Source of the DNA: JALHSW01 sp963720675
Lineage (GTDB): Bacteria; Actinomycetota; Acidimicrobiia; IMCC26256; PALSA-555
Direction: 5' to 3'
DNA length: 64,000 bases
Assembly: GCA_963720675.1 (NCBI GenBank)
Contig: CAVRGH010000010.1
Location: 496,001 to 560,000 of the forward strand
Within the stretch, counting starts at the first letter, position 1, and each line of letters begins with the position of its first letter. A model generated the notes under the pieces. That model was not told the DNA's origin. It made no database searches and saw only the letters and a program-made list of their open reading frames with translations. Below, piece by piece: positions 29,130 through 38,520 of the stretch. The position numbers and the translations under genes were made by a program.

Positions 29130-29570
29130 CTAGAGCGTCGCCTCCGCGAGCGCGAAGAAGATCCGCCCTTCGCACGACTTCTCGCCCTCGACCGTCGACA
29201 GTGCACGCGCCCAGCCGCCGCGCGCGGAGAGGCGCTCCATCTCGACGTGGAGCGTGAGCTCGTCGCCCGGTCGCACGAGGCGACGCCAGCGCACCTTCTC
29301 GACGCCGCCGAAGAGCGGGAGCTTGCCGGTGTAGCGCTCGTCGGCGAGCAGCGCGATCCCGCCGGCCTGGGCGAGCGCCTCCAGCTGGATGACGCCGGGG
29401 AGCACCGGGAAGCCGGGGAAGTGGCCGCCGAGGAAGTCCTCGTCGCCGGTGACCCGGTAGCGCGCGGTGATCGAGGCGCCCGGCTCGCAGGCGTCGACCG
29501 CGTCGATGAACCGGAACGGCGGCCGGTGCGGCAACAGGGCGATGAAGTCCGCTGACTCGAGCTTCGTCAT
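29130..29570 (-). CDS. fabZ: 3-hydroxyacyl-ACP dehydratase
   Basis: A 146-residue hot-dog-fold dehydratase that removes water from beta-hydroxyacyl-ACP in type II fatty acid synthesis. The catalytic pair is His50 in GGHFPGFPVLPG and Glu64 in IQLEALAQAGG. The MLLPHRPPFRFID-type N-terminus is seen as LLPHRPPFRFID. It is divergent from the fabD operon across 98 bp. TAACTT 7 nt before the ATG at 29570 suggests a leaderless message; an upstream ATG at 29579 would lie inside that box. Confidence 0.94.
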   Translation of the reverse strand: MTKLESADFIALLPHRPPFRFIDAVDACEPGASITARYRVTGDEDFLGGHFPGFPVLPGVIQLEALAQAGGIALLADERYTGKLPLFGGVEKVRWRRLVRPGDELTLHVEMERLSARGGWARALSTVEGEKSCEGRIFFALAEATL

Positions 29571-29577
29571 GGGGCGC

Positions 29578-29583
29578 AAGTTA
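29578..29583 (-). promoter_or_regulatory. Leaderless -10 box of fabZ
   Basis: TAACTT lies 7 nt before the fabZ ATG. The 98-bp fabZ-fabD gap also holds a CCCCGG-TGAA-CCGGGG hairpin (29602-29617) and a small palindrome TGGTCGAACCA (29619-29629), possible sites for a fatty-acid regulator. Confidence 0.4.
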
Positions 29584-29668
29584 CCCGCGAGTCACGTGTA
29601 ACCCCGGTGAACCGGGGCTGGTCGAACCAACTACAGCACGTTTCGAGGGCACGGGAGAGGGATCGTTC

Positions 29669-30590
29669 GTGGGCATCGGCATCGTGTTCCCCGGTCAGGG
29701 AACCCAGACCCCGGGGATGGGCCTGCCCTGGCGCGACCACCCCGCGTGGTCCGTCGTCGAGCGGGCCGAGGCCGCGTTCGGGGAGCCGCTCGCCTCCCTC
29801 GTCCTCGACGCGCCGGCCGAGCAGCTCGCCCGGACCCGCGACGCACAGCTCGCCGTCCTCCTCACCTCGCTCGTCGTGTGGGAGGCCATCCGCGATCAGG
29901 TCACCGCACCGGTGGCGTTCGCCGGGCACTCCCTCGGCCAGGTCACCGCGCTCATCGCATCCGGCGCGCTCCCCCTCGACGCCGGTGTCCGCTTCGCGGC
30001 CCGGCGGGCCGAGCTCACCCAGGCCGCAGCCGACGCCCACCCCGGCCGGATGGCCGCGCTGCTCGGCGCGACCGTCGAGCAGGCCGAGGCCGCGTGCGAA
30101 GCCGCCCCCGACGCTTGCTGGGTCGCGAACGACAACGCGCCGGGGCAGGTCGTCATCGCCGGCACGCCCGACGGCGTCGACGCCGGCAGCGCACGCGCCA
30201 AGGAGCTCGGCGTGAAGCGCGCCACGGCCCTGAACGTCGGCGGCGCGTTCCACACGCCCTCTGATGCGCGACGCGGCGGACGCCCTGCCCGCCGTCCTCG
30301 CCGACACCACCTTCTCGGCACCGAACGCACCGGTCGTCTCCAACCTCGACGCTCGCGCCTACGACGGCCCCGACGGGTGGGTCGAACGCTCGAGCGAGCA
30401 CGTCGCGGTCCCCGTCCGCTGGCGCGAGTCGATGCTGACGATGGTCGACCTCGGCGCCACGTCGTTCCTCGAGGTAGGGAACGGCTCGATGCTCGCGGGG
30501 CTCGCGAAGCGGATCACCCCCGACACGCCCGTACGCGGCATCGCCACCCCGGACGATGCCGCCGCGCTGCAGATGGAAGAGGTCGGCTGA
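29669..30590 (+). CDS. fabD: Malonyl-CoA:ACP transacylase (one frameshift near 30262)
   Basis: About 307 residues. Transfers malonyl from CoA to ACP to feed chain elongation. The oxyanion/Gln loop is FPGQGTQTPGMG. The nucleophile is Ser88 in AGHSLGQ and the catalytic His is in GAFHTP. The second frame continues with MRDAADALPAVLADTTF and ends LQMEEVG. Dropping one T near 30262 restores AFHTPLMRDAAD, and the length is one base over a multiple of three. GTG start with GAGAGGG upstream. The stop overlaps the next start (TGATG). Confidence 0.92.
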
Positions 30591-30850
30591 TGGAAGGGCT
30601 GCTCGACAGTGGTGAGGGTCTGCTGGTCCCGGAGCGGATGATCGTCGCCCCGGCCGTCGGCACGTTCCGCTCCGTCAGCCTGAGCGATGGCGCCCAGCTC
30701 AGCACGGGCCAGACTGTGGGCATGGTCGACGGTCCCGGTACCTCCACACCGGTCGCGAGCCCCTTCACCGGGCAGCTCGTCGGGATGCTCGTGCACCCCG
30801 GGGAACGTCTGCGTGAGGGGCAGCCCGTCGCGTGGCTGCGGGTCCACTGA
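30590..30850 (+). CDS. Biotin/lipoyl-attachment-like small protein without the modifiable Lys
   Basis: An 86-residue protein whose second half (TPVASPFTGQLVGMLVHPGE then RLREGQPVAWLRVH) has the barrel-sandwich pattern of biotin carboxyl carrier domains. The first half (MIVAPAVGTFRSVSLSDGAQ) is a symmetric partner strand set. The position of the biotinyl MKM hairpin reads MVDGPG, so there is no lysine to modify. It is embedded in the FAS-II operon, overlapping fabD by one base and 48 bp before fabH. It may be a structural or regulatory relic of a carrier protein acting with the carboxyltransferase downstream (inference). Confidence 0.6.
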   Translation: MEGLLDSGEGLLVPERMIVAPAVGTFRSVSLSDGAQLSTGQTVGMVDGPGTSTPVASPFTGQLVGMLVHPGERLREGQPVAWLRVH

Positions 30851-30898
30851 ACCCCGTCTCCCCGACCCGGCCGATCCGACGCCCGGCGGGCGCCTGAG

Positions 30899-31889
30899 AT
30901 GCGCGCGCGTCGATCGCGGGGTGGGGCACCGCCGTACCCGAACAGCGCCTCACGAACGCCGACCTCGAGCGGCTGGTCGAGACGAGCAACGACTGGATCG
31001 TCGAGCGCACGGGGATCCGGGAGCGCCGCATCGCCGCGGCCGGCGAGACCACGGCGAGTCTCGCGGTCGAAGCCGGGACCGCCGCGATCAAGCAGGCGGG
31101 CATCACACCCGAGGACATCCAGCTGCTGATCGTCGCGACGGCGACGCCCGAGCAGCCGATACCGCACACCGGCGCGTTCGTTGGTGACGGGCTCGGCCTG
31201 CGCTGCGGTTCGTTCGACCTCGCGGCGGGATGCGCGGGTTTCGTCTACGAGCTCGTCGCCGGTGCCGCGATGCTGACCGCCGGCGGACTCGAGCCATGTG
31301 CTCGTCATCGGCGCGGAGACGCTGTCGCGCATCGTCGACCCGACCGACCGCGGCACCTGCATCATCTTCGGTGACGCCGCCGCCGCGATCGTGCTGGAGA
31401 CCACGACGAACGACAGCCTGGGCATCCTCGGCTGGGACCTCGGCTGTGACGGTTCGGCAACCGGGCTGCTCGAGGTCCAGGCCGGCGGGAGCCGGCTGCC
31501 GTCGACGCCGGACACGATCGCCGCGGGCCAGCAGTACATCAAGATGCAGGGACAGGAGGTCTTCCGACGCGCGGTGCGCGCGGTCGTGGACTCCGCGCGC
31601 CTCGCACTCGAGAATGCCGGGGTGGCCACCTCCGACATCGACTGGTTCGTCCCTCACCAGGCGAACGTGCGGATCATCGAAGCCGCCGCGAGTCGCCTGA
31701 ACATGCCCGATGGACCGGACCGTCGTGAACATCGACCGCTTCGGGAACACGTCCGCCGCGTCGATCCCGCTCGCGCTCTCCGGGGCGGCGGACGACGGCC
31801 GGATCAAGGACGGTGACCTCGTGCTCCTCAGCGGGTTCGGTGCCGGGATGACGTGGGGCAGCGTCGTCGTGCGCTGGGGCCGCGGGTGA
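30899..31889 (+). CDS. fabH: 3-oxoacyl-ACP synthase III (about three frameshifts)
   Basis: About 330 residues. Starts fatty acid synthesis by condensing acyl-CoA with malonyl-ACP. The Cys nucleophile is in LAAGCAGFVYEL, the His in DWFVPHQANVRII, and the Asn in RFGNTSAASIPLAL. The N-terminus SIAGWGTAVPEQRLTNADLE and TGIRERRIAAAGE are typical. Frames change near 30907 (in a CG repeat after the ATG), 31290 (extra C, restoring LEHVLVIGAETL) and 31712 (extra C, restoring NMPMDRTVVNIDRFGN). Both later sites are single insertions. The stop overlaps the fabG GTG start. Confidence 0.9.
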
Positions 31890-32626
31890 GCCACCCCGCC
31901 CTCGTCACCGGCGCGTCCCGCGGGATCGGACGCGCGATCGCCGTCGCGCTCGGCGCGACGGGCCACCGCGTCGCGTGCGGGTACTCCAGCGACCAGGCGA
32001 GCGCCGAGGAGACCTGCGCCGCGGTCCGGGAGGCCGGCGGCGAAGCGCTCGCCGTCCACATCGACGTCACCGACACCGATTCGGTCGACTCGGCGTTCGG
32101 CGAGATCGAGGGTGCCTTCGACCCGGTCACCGTCCTGGTGAACAACGCCGGGGTCACCGCCGACGGTCTCGTGGCCCGGATGAGCGACGAGGCCTGGTCG
32201 AAGGTCGTCGAGACCAACCTCACGGGTGCCTTCCACACCATCCGCCGGGCCTCACCCAAGCTGATGCGGGCCCGCTGGGGCCGGATCGTGAACGTCTCGT
32301 CGGTCAGCGGCCAGATCGGGGCCCCCGGCCAGGCCAACTACTCTGCTGCGAAGGCGGGCCTCGTCGGGCTCACCCGGGCGGTGGCCCGGGAACTGGCTCC
32401 CCGCAACGTCACCTGCAACATCGTGGCGCCGGGGCCTATCGTGACCGCCATGACCGAGGGCATGCCGGCCGAATGGCACGGTGCCATGGAGGCCACGGTG
32501 CCCCTCGGACGTCTCGGGACCCCCGAGGAGGTGGCGGCCGTCGTCGGCTTCCTCTGCTCGGACGCCGCGGCCTACGTCACCGGTGCGATCGTGCCGGTCG
32601 ACGGCGGCCTCGGCATGGGCCACTGA
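31886..32626 (+). CDS. fabG: 3-oxoacyl-ACP reductase
   Basis: A 246-residue short-chain dehydrogenase that reduces beta-ketoacyl-ACP with NADPH. The nucleotide-binding motif is TGASRGIG at residues 8-15 and NNAG is at 86-89. The catalytic residues are Ser139, Tyr152 and Lys156 (VSSVSGQ, NYSAAK), with Asn at 111 in ETNLTG. The C-terminus VTGAIVPVDGGLGMGH is family-typical. The GTG at 31886 overlaps the fabH stop by GTGA. The 85-bp gap to acpP holds a short direct repeat (CCACTGAGCAGAC twice). Confidence 0.95.
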   Translation: MSHPALVTGASRGIGRAIAVALGATGHRVACGYSSDQASAEETCAAVREAGGEALAVHIDVTDTDSVDSAFGEIEGAFDPVTVLVNNAGVTADGLVARMSDEAWSKVVETNLTGAFHTIRRASPKLMRARWGRIVNVSSVSGQIGAPGQANYSAAKAGLVGLTRAVARELAPRNVTCNIVAPGPIVTAMTEGMPAEWHGAMEATVPLGRLGTPEEVAAVVGFLCSDAAAYVTGAIVPVDGGLGMGH

Positions 32627-32711
32627 GAAGGCGACCACTGAGCAGACCACCACTGAGCAGACGATCACCCGACCAACAATCCCCCGAACCGAACCGAGAA
32701 GGAGCACATCG

Positions 32712-32963
32712 ATGGACCGTGACGAGGGACTCGCCGCTCTGCGCGAAGTGGCCGTGGAGGTCCTGAGCGTCGAGCCCGACACCGTCACCTACGAGGCCCG
32801 CTTCAAGGAAGACCTCGACGCGGACAGCCTCGACCTCGTGGAGCTCGTGATGGGCCTCGAGGAGCGCTTCGACATCTCGGTGCCCGAGGAAGACCTCGAA
32901 GGGGTCGCCACGGTCGGTCAGGCCGTCGACCTCGTGCTCGCCAAGGTCGCAGCGCAGCCATGA
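32712..32963 (+). CDS. acpP: Acyl carrier protein
   Basis: An 83-residue acidic protein. The phosphopantetheine site is Ser39 in DLDADSLDLVELVMGLEE. The three-helix pattern is complete, with the recognition helix after the Ser and the C-terminal helix VGQAVDLVLAKV. AAGGAG lies 8 nt before the ATG. The stop overlaps the fabF ATG (ATGA). Confidence 0.96.
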   Translation: MDRDEGLAALREVAVEVLSVEPDTVTYEARFKEDLDADSLDLVELVMGLEERFDISVPEEDLEGVATVGQAVDLVLAKVAAQP

Positions 32964-34216
32964 GCGACGCCGCACGCGACCATCTCGGCCGCCCTCGGGT
33001 CGCCGTGACCGGCATCGGGGTGAAGGCCCCCGCCGGGAACGACCTCGCGTCGTTCTGGGCCAACGTGCGCGCGGGCAAGTCCATGGCGCGGACGATCGAG
33101 CAGTTCGACCCGACCGATCCCGAGCTCCCCGTGCGCTTCGCGTGCGAGGTGCGCGACTTCGACCCGGTGGAGTACTTCGGGCCCAAAGAGGTCCGACGTC
33201 AGGACCGGGTCACGCACTTCGGCTTCGCTGCCGCATCGGACGCGATCAACGACGCCGGCGACCTCGGGGCCGACCCGAGCCGCTGCGCGGTGATCGCGGC
33301 CACCGGCGTCGGCGGACTCACGACGCTCCAGGAGAACGTCACGACGTTCCTCGACAAGGGCCCGTCGCGCGTCAGTCCGTTCTTCGTCCCGATGATGATG
33401 CCGAACGCGACCGCGGGTGCGATCTCGATCCACTTCGGGTTCACCGGACCCGCGCTGTGCATCTCGACCGCATGCGCGGCCGGCGCGAACGGGATCGGTG
33501 AGGCGGCGCGGATGATCCGGGACTCCAGCGCCGACGTCGTCGTCGCGGGCGGCACCGAAGCGTTCACGTCCGTCACCGTCGCCGCGTTCGCCCGGATGGG
33601 CGCGCTCAGCGGCCGCAACGACGAGCCCGAGCTCGCCTCGCGCCCGTTCGACGTCGAGCGCGATGGCTTCGTCATCGCCGAAGGTGCGGCATTCGTCGTG
33701 CTGGAGAGCCTGGAGCGGGCGCGGGCACGCGGCGCACGGATCTACGGCGAGGTGTCCGGCTACGGGCGCAACGCCGACGCCTTCCACATCACGGCACCGT
33801 CGCCGGGAGGCGTGGGGGCGGCGACGTGCATGCAGCAGGCGCTCGAGGACGCGGGGCTCGACCCGTCCGACGTCGGCCAGATCAACGCCCACGGAACCTC
33901 CACGCCGATGAACGACTCCACCGAAGCCGAGGCCATCCACAAGGTGTTCGGCGACGACGGTCCGCCCGTCACGGGCAGCAAGGGCGTCACCGGGCACATG
34001 ATCGGTGCCGCAGGCGCGTGCGAAGCCGTCATCGCACTCTGCTCCATCGCCGACGGCGTCGTCCCGCCCACGGCCAACACGGAGAAGATCGGCGAGGAGA
34101 TCGGTCTCGACGTCGTGATCGGTGCCGAGCGCGAGGTCGACAAGCTGCCCGTCATCTCGAACTCCTTCGGCTTCGGTGGCCACAACGCCTCGTTGGTGCT
34201 GACGCCCACCGCGTGA
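32960..34216 (+). CDS. fabF: 3-oxoacyl-ACP synthase II
   Basis: A 418-residue elongating condensing enzyme. The catalytic triad is Cys172 (STACAAG), His311 (NAHGTSTPMND) and His346 (KGVTGHMIGAAG). Lys341 before the second His and the gate segment ISNSFGFGGHNASLV are intact. It is coupled by ATGA to acpP and by GTGA to the carboxyltransferase gene. Length and all motifs are normal. Confidence 0.96.
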   Translation: MSDAARDHLGRPRVAVTGIGVKAPAGNDLASFWANVRAGKSMARTIEQFDPTDPELPVRFACEVRDFDPVEYFGPKEVRRQDRVTHFGFAAASDAINDAGDLGADPSRCAVIAATGVGGLTTLQENVTTFLDKGPSRVSPFFVPMMMPNATAGAISIHFGFTGPALCISTACAAGANGIGEAARMIRDSSADVVVAGGTEAFTSVTVAAFARMGALSGRNDEPELASRPFDVERDGFVIAEGAAFVVLESLERARARGARIYGEVSGYGRNADAFHITAPSPGGVGAATCMQQALEDAGLDPSDVGQINAHGTSTPMNDSTEAEAIHKVFGDDGPPVTGSKGVTGHMIGAAGACEAVIALCSIADGVVPPTANTEKIGEEIGLDVVIGAEREVDKLPVISNSFGFGGHNASLVLTPTA

Positions 34217-35595
34217 CGACGGCGCCCACGCCCACGCCGCTCGCGGGCCGCCGCAGCGAGGCCGCGAGCGCGCACCTCACCGAGATCGACGGCCGGACCG
34301 TCGCCCAGTTCGAACTCCGGGGCGGCAAGCACGTCGGCGCCATCGGTCCCCCCGAGGGGAAGACGATCACCGGCATCACCGAGCTCGCGGTCGAGCTCGG
34401 GGTCCCGATCGTCGGCACCCTCGCGTCGTCGGGCGCGGACGTCGCCGAGGGCATGCCGTCGCTGCACGCCTGGGGTGAGATGGCCCGGGCGCTGGCGAAC
34501 GCGTCCGGTGTCGTCCCCACCGTGCTGGTGGTCGTCGGGCCGTGCGTCTCCGGCCCGGCCCTCCTCCTCGGGCTCGCCGACATCGTCGTCATGACCGAGG
34601 AGGCGTTCGCGTACGTCACCGGTCCCGACACGGTGCGTTCGTTCACCGGCATCGACGTCGACCACCGCGGCCTCGGCGGCGCCGGGGTGCACGGTCGCCG
34701 GAGCGGGGTCGCCACGTTGGTCGTCACCGACGAGGACGCGGCGCACGACGTCGTGGGTGCGATCCTCGATCTCCTGCCGTCGAACCACCTCCAGGACCCG
34801 CCGCGGTTCGCGACCTCCGACCCCGTCGATCGCGATTGCGCCCGCGCCGCCGGCGCGGTGCCCGCACGACCCAACGCCTCGTACGACATCCGCGTCGTGA
34901 TCGAAGACGTGCTCGACGCCGACACCTTCATCGAGCTGCGGCCCACGCACGCGGCGAACCTGGTGACCGGGCTCGGCCGACTCGACGGTCGCCCGGTGGG
35001 TGTCGTCGCCAACCAGCCGCAGCAGCGCGCCGGGACGATCGACATCGAGGCCTCGGAGAAGGCGGCCCGGTTCGTGCAGTGGTGCGACTGCTTCAACCTG
35101 CCGCTCCTCACGTTCGTCGACACCCCCGGGTTCGAGCCCGGCAAGGACCTCGAGTGGCGCGGGATGATCCGCCACGGCGCGGAGCTCGTGTACGCCTACG
35201 CGGGGGCGACGGTGCCGCGCCTCTGCGTCGTCGTCCGCAAGGCGTACGGCGGTGCCTACATCGTCATGGACTCGAAGGGGCTCGGGAACGACTGGTGCGG
35301 CGCCTGGCCGTCGGCCGAGATCGCCGTCATGGGCGCGCCCGGCGCCGTCCAGATCCTCCACGGACGCCGCCTGCAGGCCCACGACGACGACACCGAGCGC
35401 CTCCGAGAGCAGGCCGAGCTCGAGCTCGCGTACGAGGAGCGCTTCGCCAACCCGTACGTCGCGGCCGAGCGCGGCTTCGTCGACGCCGTGCTCCCTGCGT
35501 CCGACACCCGCCGCATCCTGGCCAGCGCCCTCGATCGGCTCGCCACCAAGCGCGAGCAGCTCCCACCCCGCCGACACGGCAACACGCCGCTCTAA
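34213..35595 (+). CDS. accD: Acyl-CoA carboxylase beta chain (carboxyltransferase)
   Basis: A 460-residue crotonase-fold carboxyltransferase with both halves fused, like AccD/PCCB proteins. The N-half has IVGTLASSGADVAEG and VVGPCVSGPALLLGLAD; the C-half has PLLTFVDTPGFEPG, RKAYGGAYIVMDSKGLG and AEIAVMGAPGAVQIL. It transfers CO2 from biotin to acetyl- or propionyl-CoA to make malonyl- or methylmalonyl-CoA. It lacks about the first 70 residues usual in actinobacterial beta chains, starting near the first oxyanion strand. No biotin carboxylase or biotinylated carrier gene is nearby. GTGA overlap with fabF. Confidence 0.88.
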   Translation: MTTAPTPTPLAGRRSEAASAHLTEIDGRTVAQFELRGGKHVGAIGPPEGKTITGITELAVELGVPIVGTLASSGADVAEGMPSLHAWGEMARALANASGVVPTVLVVVGPCVSGPALLLGLADIVVMTEEAFAYVTGPDTVRSFTGIDVDHRGLGGAGVHGRRSGVATLVVTDEDAAHDVVGAILDLLPSNHLQDPPRFATSDPVDRDCARAAGAVPARPNASYDIRVVIEDVLDADTFIELRPTHAANLVTGLGRLDGRPVGVVANQPQQRAGTIDIEASEKAARFVQWCDCFNLPLLTFVDTPGFEPGKDLEWRGMIRHGAELVYAYAGATVPRLCVVVRKAYGGAYIVMDSKGLGNDWCGAWPSAEIAVMGAPGAVQILHGRRLQAHDDDTERLREQAELELAYEERFANPYVAAERGFVDAVLPASDTRRILASALDRLATKREQLPPRRHGNTPL

Positions 35596-35612
35596 CAGGA
35601 TCGGATCACGTC

Positions 35613-36368
35613 ATGCTGCTCGAAGGTAAGCGGATTCTCGTCACCGGCGTCCTGAACGACGCGTCGATCGCGTTCTCGGTCGCGCGACGCGCGCAGGAAG
35701 AAGGCGCCGAGGTCGTGCTCACGAGCTTCGGTCGGGTGACGCGCCTCACCGAGCGCACCTCGAAGCGGCTGCCGGTCGAGGCCGAGGTGATCGAGCTCGA
35801 CGTCGGCAACGAGGACGATCTCGCCGCGCTCGCGGGACGGGTCGGCGGCAAGCTCGACGGGGTCATGCACGCGATCGGATTCGCGCCCGAGTCCTGTCTC
35901 GGCGGCGGGTTCCTCGATGCGCCGTGGGAGGACGTCGCGATCGCGCTGCAGGTCTCGGCCTACTCCCTGAAGTCGCTCGCGGTCGCGGCACTCCCCCTCA
36001 TGGAGCGGGGCGGCTCGATCGTCGGACTCGACTTCGACAACACCCAGGCCTGGCCGGTCTACGACTGGATGGGCGTCGCGAAGTCGGCGTTCGAGTCGGT
36101 GTCGCGGTACCTCGCGAAGGAGCTCGGGCCCCAGGGCATCCGCGTGAACCTCGTCGCCGCCGGGCCCATCCGCACGATGGCGGCGAAGAGCATCCCGGGC
36201 TTCGAGAAGTTCGAGGAGGTGTGGGCCGAGCGCGCACCGCTCGGCTGGGACATCCGCGACCCCGAACCCGTGGCGAACGCGTGCATCGCGCTCTTCACGG
36301 ACCTCTTCTCGGCGACGACCGGCGAGATGCTCCACGTGGACGGCGGCTTCCACGCCGTCGGCGCGTAG
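35613..36368 (+). CDS. fabI: Enoyl-ACP reductase (FabI/InhA type)
   Basis: A 251-residue NADH-dependent enoyl reductase of the SDR fold, completing the elongation cycle. The divergent nucleotide site is TGVLNDASIAFSVA. The catalytic pair Tyr150 and Lys157 lies in VYDWMGVAKSAFES, spaced as in InhA (Tyr-x6-Lys), with DFDNTQAWP before it, close to InhA. The C-terminus has ATTGEMLHVDGGFHAVG. The target site of the isoniazid and triclosan classes by family. It is 17 bp after the carboxyltransferase and last in the cluster. Confidence 0.95.
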   Translation: MLLEGKRILVTGVLNDASIAFSVARRAQEEGAEVVLTSFGRVTRLTERTSKRLPVEAEVIELDVGNEDDLAALAGRVGGKLDGVMHAIGFAPESCLGGGFLDAPWEDVAIALQVSAYSLKSLAVAALPLMERGGSIVGLDFDNTQAWPVYDWMGVAKSAFESVSRYLAKELGPQGIRVNLVAAGPIRTMAAKSIPGFEKFEEVWAERAPLGWDIRDPEPVANACIALFTDLFSATTGEMLHVDGGFHAVGA

Positions 36369-36390
36369 CGACCGAGCCGCGGCCGCGCGT

Positions 36391-36858
36391 TCAGTCGCCC
36401 TTGAGCGCGGCGCTCACCTTGGGAACGGTGTCCTTCGGGCTCACCTTGTAGAACGTCGCCGCGACCTTGCCCTGCTCGTCGATGACGAACGCCGAGCGCA
36501 CGATCCCCATGAACTTCTTGCCGTACATGGACTTCTCACCCCACGCTCCGAACTTCTCGGCGACCTTGTGGTCTTCGTCCGCGAGCAGCTCGAACCCGAG
36601 TGAGTACTTGTCGTCGAACCGCTTCTGCTTCTCCGGGGTGTCGGGACTGATACCGAGCACCACTGCCTTGAGCTTCTTGAGATCAGGCATCGCGTCGCGC
36701 AGGGAGCACGACTGCGTGGTGCAGCCGGGTGTGTCGGCCCTCGGATAGAAGTACACGACGACGCGCTTGCCCTTGAAGTCGGACAAGCGGACCTTCTTGC
36801 CCTTCTGGTCGGTCAGCGTGAACGCCGGTGCTCGCGACCCGACCTTGAGCTCTGCCAC
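36391..36858 (-). CDS. bcp: Peroxiredoxin, Bcp/PrxQ type
   Basis: A 155-residue thiol peroxidase. The peroxidatic Cys46 and resolving Cys51 are in DTPGCTTQSCSLRD, the atypical 2-Cys PrxQ arrangement. YFYPR before it and FVIDEQGKV later are family motifs. GTG start with GAGGTGG upstream. Convergent with fabI (22 bp) and divergent from the SRPBCC-MFS gene. Confidence 0.95.
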   Translation of the reverse strand: MAELKVGSRAPAFTLTDQKGKKVRLSDFKGKRVVVYFYPRADTPGCTTQSCSLRDAMPDLKKLKAVVLGISPDTPEKQKRFDDKYSLGFELLADEDHKVAEKFGAWGEKSMYGKKFMGIVRSAFVIDEQGKVAATFYKVSPKDTVPKVSAALKGD

Positions 36859-36894
36859 TTCTGCCCCACCTCATCGTCTGCGCCCGTGACTGCG

Positions 36895-36900
36895 TAGCAT
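36895..36900 (+). promoter_or_regulatory. Leaderless -10 box of the SRPBCC-MFS gene
   Basis: TAGCAT lies 7 nt before the GTG at 36908. This favours that GTG over the ATG at 36899, which overlaps the box. Confidence 0.4.
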
Positions 36901-36907
36901 GCCGCAC

Positions 36908-38498
36908 GTGCGGCGCCGAGTGCTCGTCCGGCTCGATGCGCCGCCCGATCGAGTGCGCGCCGTAGCGATCCGCGCACTCACTCTCCGCGACTCTCCCGGA
37001 CACCTCCTCGTGGGTGACCTTGCCCACAGCACCGGCGACGCAACCGCCCGACTCACCGTCGACGTCCACGCGGCCGAGCCGGCCGCCGGCGCGAGCCCGA
37101 CGACCGAGATCGAGCTCGTCGGGACCTCGGACCTCCACGTGCCGTTCTTCGGCTGGATCATCGCCCCGCTCACGAGGCTGGGTATGCGCCGCGCGCTCGG
37201 ACACGCGGTCGAGATGCTCGAGGCAGCGTTGGCCGGCGAGCCCGCGCCCGAACATCGGCGTCACGCGTTGCTGCCTCCCGTCCCGTTCACGACCGAACAG
37301 GCCGGCCGCCTCGCCGCGCTCGCCGCCGTCGGCGCGCTGGCCAGCTTCAGCGGTGCGCTGCTCACCCAGAACGGGGATGCCGTCGCCCGCTCGTTCCACG
37401 AGTCGGACGGTTCGCTCGGCGTCGCCCTGGCCCTGGCCCGAAGTGGCGTGCTCTTCGCCCTGGTCGCGTCGGCGGTCGCGGACCGGGTCGGGCGGCGACG
37501 GCTCATCCTGCTGGGGCTCGTCGTCGCGGCGCTCGCCAACGGCGTCGCCGCGCTGGCGCCGAGCTTCGAGGTCTTCACCGCATCACAGGTCCTGACGCGC
37601 GCCGCGCTGAACGCCACGGCAGTCGTCGCGTCGGTGGCGGCCATCGAGGACGCGCCCGAGGGTGCACGCGCCTACGCCCTCTCACTGTTCGCGCTTGCGC
37701 TGGGCCTCGGCTTCGCCCTCTCGGTCGTGCTCCTCCCCCTCGCCGATCTCGGCGCCGAGTCGTGGCGCATCGCGTTCGTCCTGAGCGCGCTGACGGTCTT
37801 CCTCGTACCAGTCCTGGCGCGGCACCTCCGGGAGACCACCCGCTTCACGCGCGTCGCCACCCGGGTGAAGGAGCGGTGGCGGATCCGCGAGATGTTCGAC
37901 GACCGCTACGGGCGGACGGTTCCTCATGCTCGGCCTCGTGGCGTTCCTCGCGAACGTCTTCGCCGCTCCGTCGTCACAGCTCACCAACCGGTACCTCACC
38001 GGCGCGCACGACTTCTCGAACTCGCAGGTCGCGATCTTCCGCTCGATCACTGCCGGGGCTCCGGGCATCTTCGGGGTGCTCCTCGCGGGTCGCCTCGCCG
38101 AGAGCCGCGGCCGTCGGCCGGTCGCGATCATCGGTCTCCTGGTGGCGACGGCCGCGCAGGCCGCGTTCTTCCTCGGCGACGGTGCCCTGCTCTGGCTCGC
38201 GCCCACGCTCGCGATCATGGCCGCGGCGTGCGCCGGGCTCGCCGTCGGCACCGTGAACACCGAGCTCTTCCCCACCGAGGTGCGCGGCACGTCGAACGGA
38301 TTCATCCTCGTCTGCGGCGTCGTCGGCGCTGCGCTCGGTCTGGTGCTCGCCACCCAGCTCCGCGACGCAGTGGGTGGTCTCGGACCTGCCATCGCGCTGT
38401 GCGGCATCGCGCCGATCATCGCAGCGGTGCTGCTGCTGCGATACCTCCCGGAGACCCGAGCCCGTACGCTCGACGAGGTCAGCCCGTCCGAGGTCTGA
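36908..38498 (+). CDS. SRPBCC-like domain fused to an MFS transporter (one frameshift near 37922)
   Basis: About 530 residues. Residues 1-115 look like a START/SRPBCC ligand-binding fold: an opening strand RRVLVRLDAPPDRV, ELVGTSDLHVPFFGW and a long last helix MRRALGHAVEMLEAAL. Then come about twelve TM segments of a major facilitator with motif A-like ADRVGRRRLILLG in the first half and SRGRRPVAIIGLL in the second. Dropping one T near 37922 restores GRTVLMLGLVAFLANVFAAP; the length fits one insertion. The pairing of a lipid/polyketide-binding fold with an exporter suggests substrate capture before transport (inference). The next gene follows 22 bp later. Confidence 0.8.
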
Positions 38499-38520
38499 CG
38501 CAACAACAGGAGGCGTTCCC

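Noticed and set aside
30590..30850. Functional biotin carboxyl carrier protein
   Set aside because: The MKM lysine hairpin needed for biotinylation is missing (MVDGPG), so it is listed only as a look-alike.
32634..32662. Short direct repeat CCACTGAGCAGAC between fabG and acpP as an operator
   Set aside because: Only two copies, no symmetry, inside a transcribed operon gap; too little to support a site.
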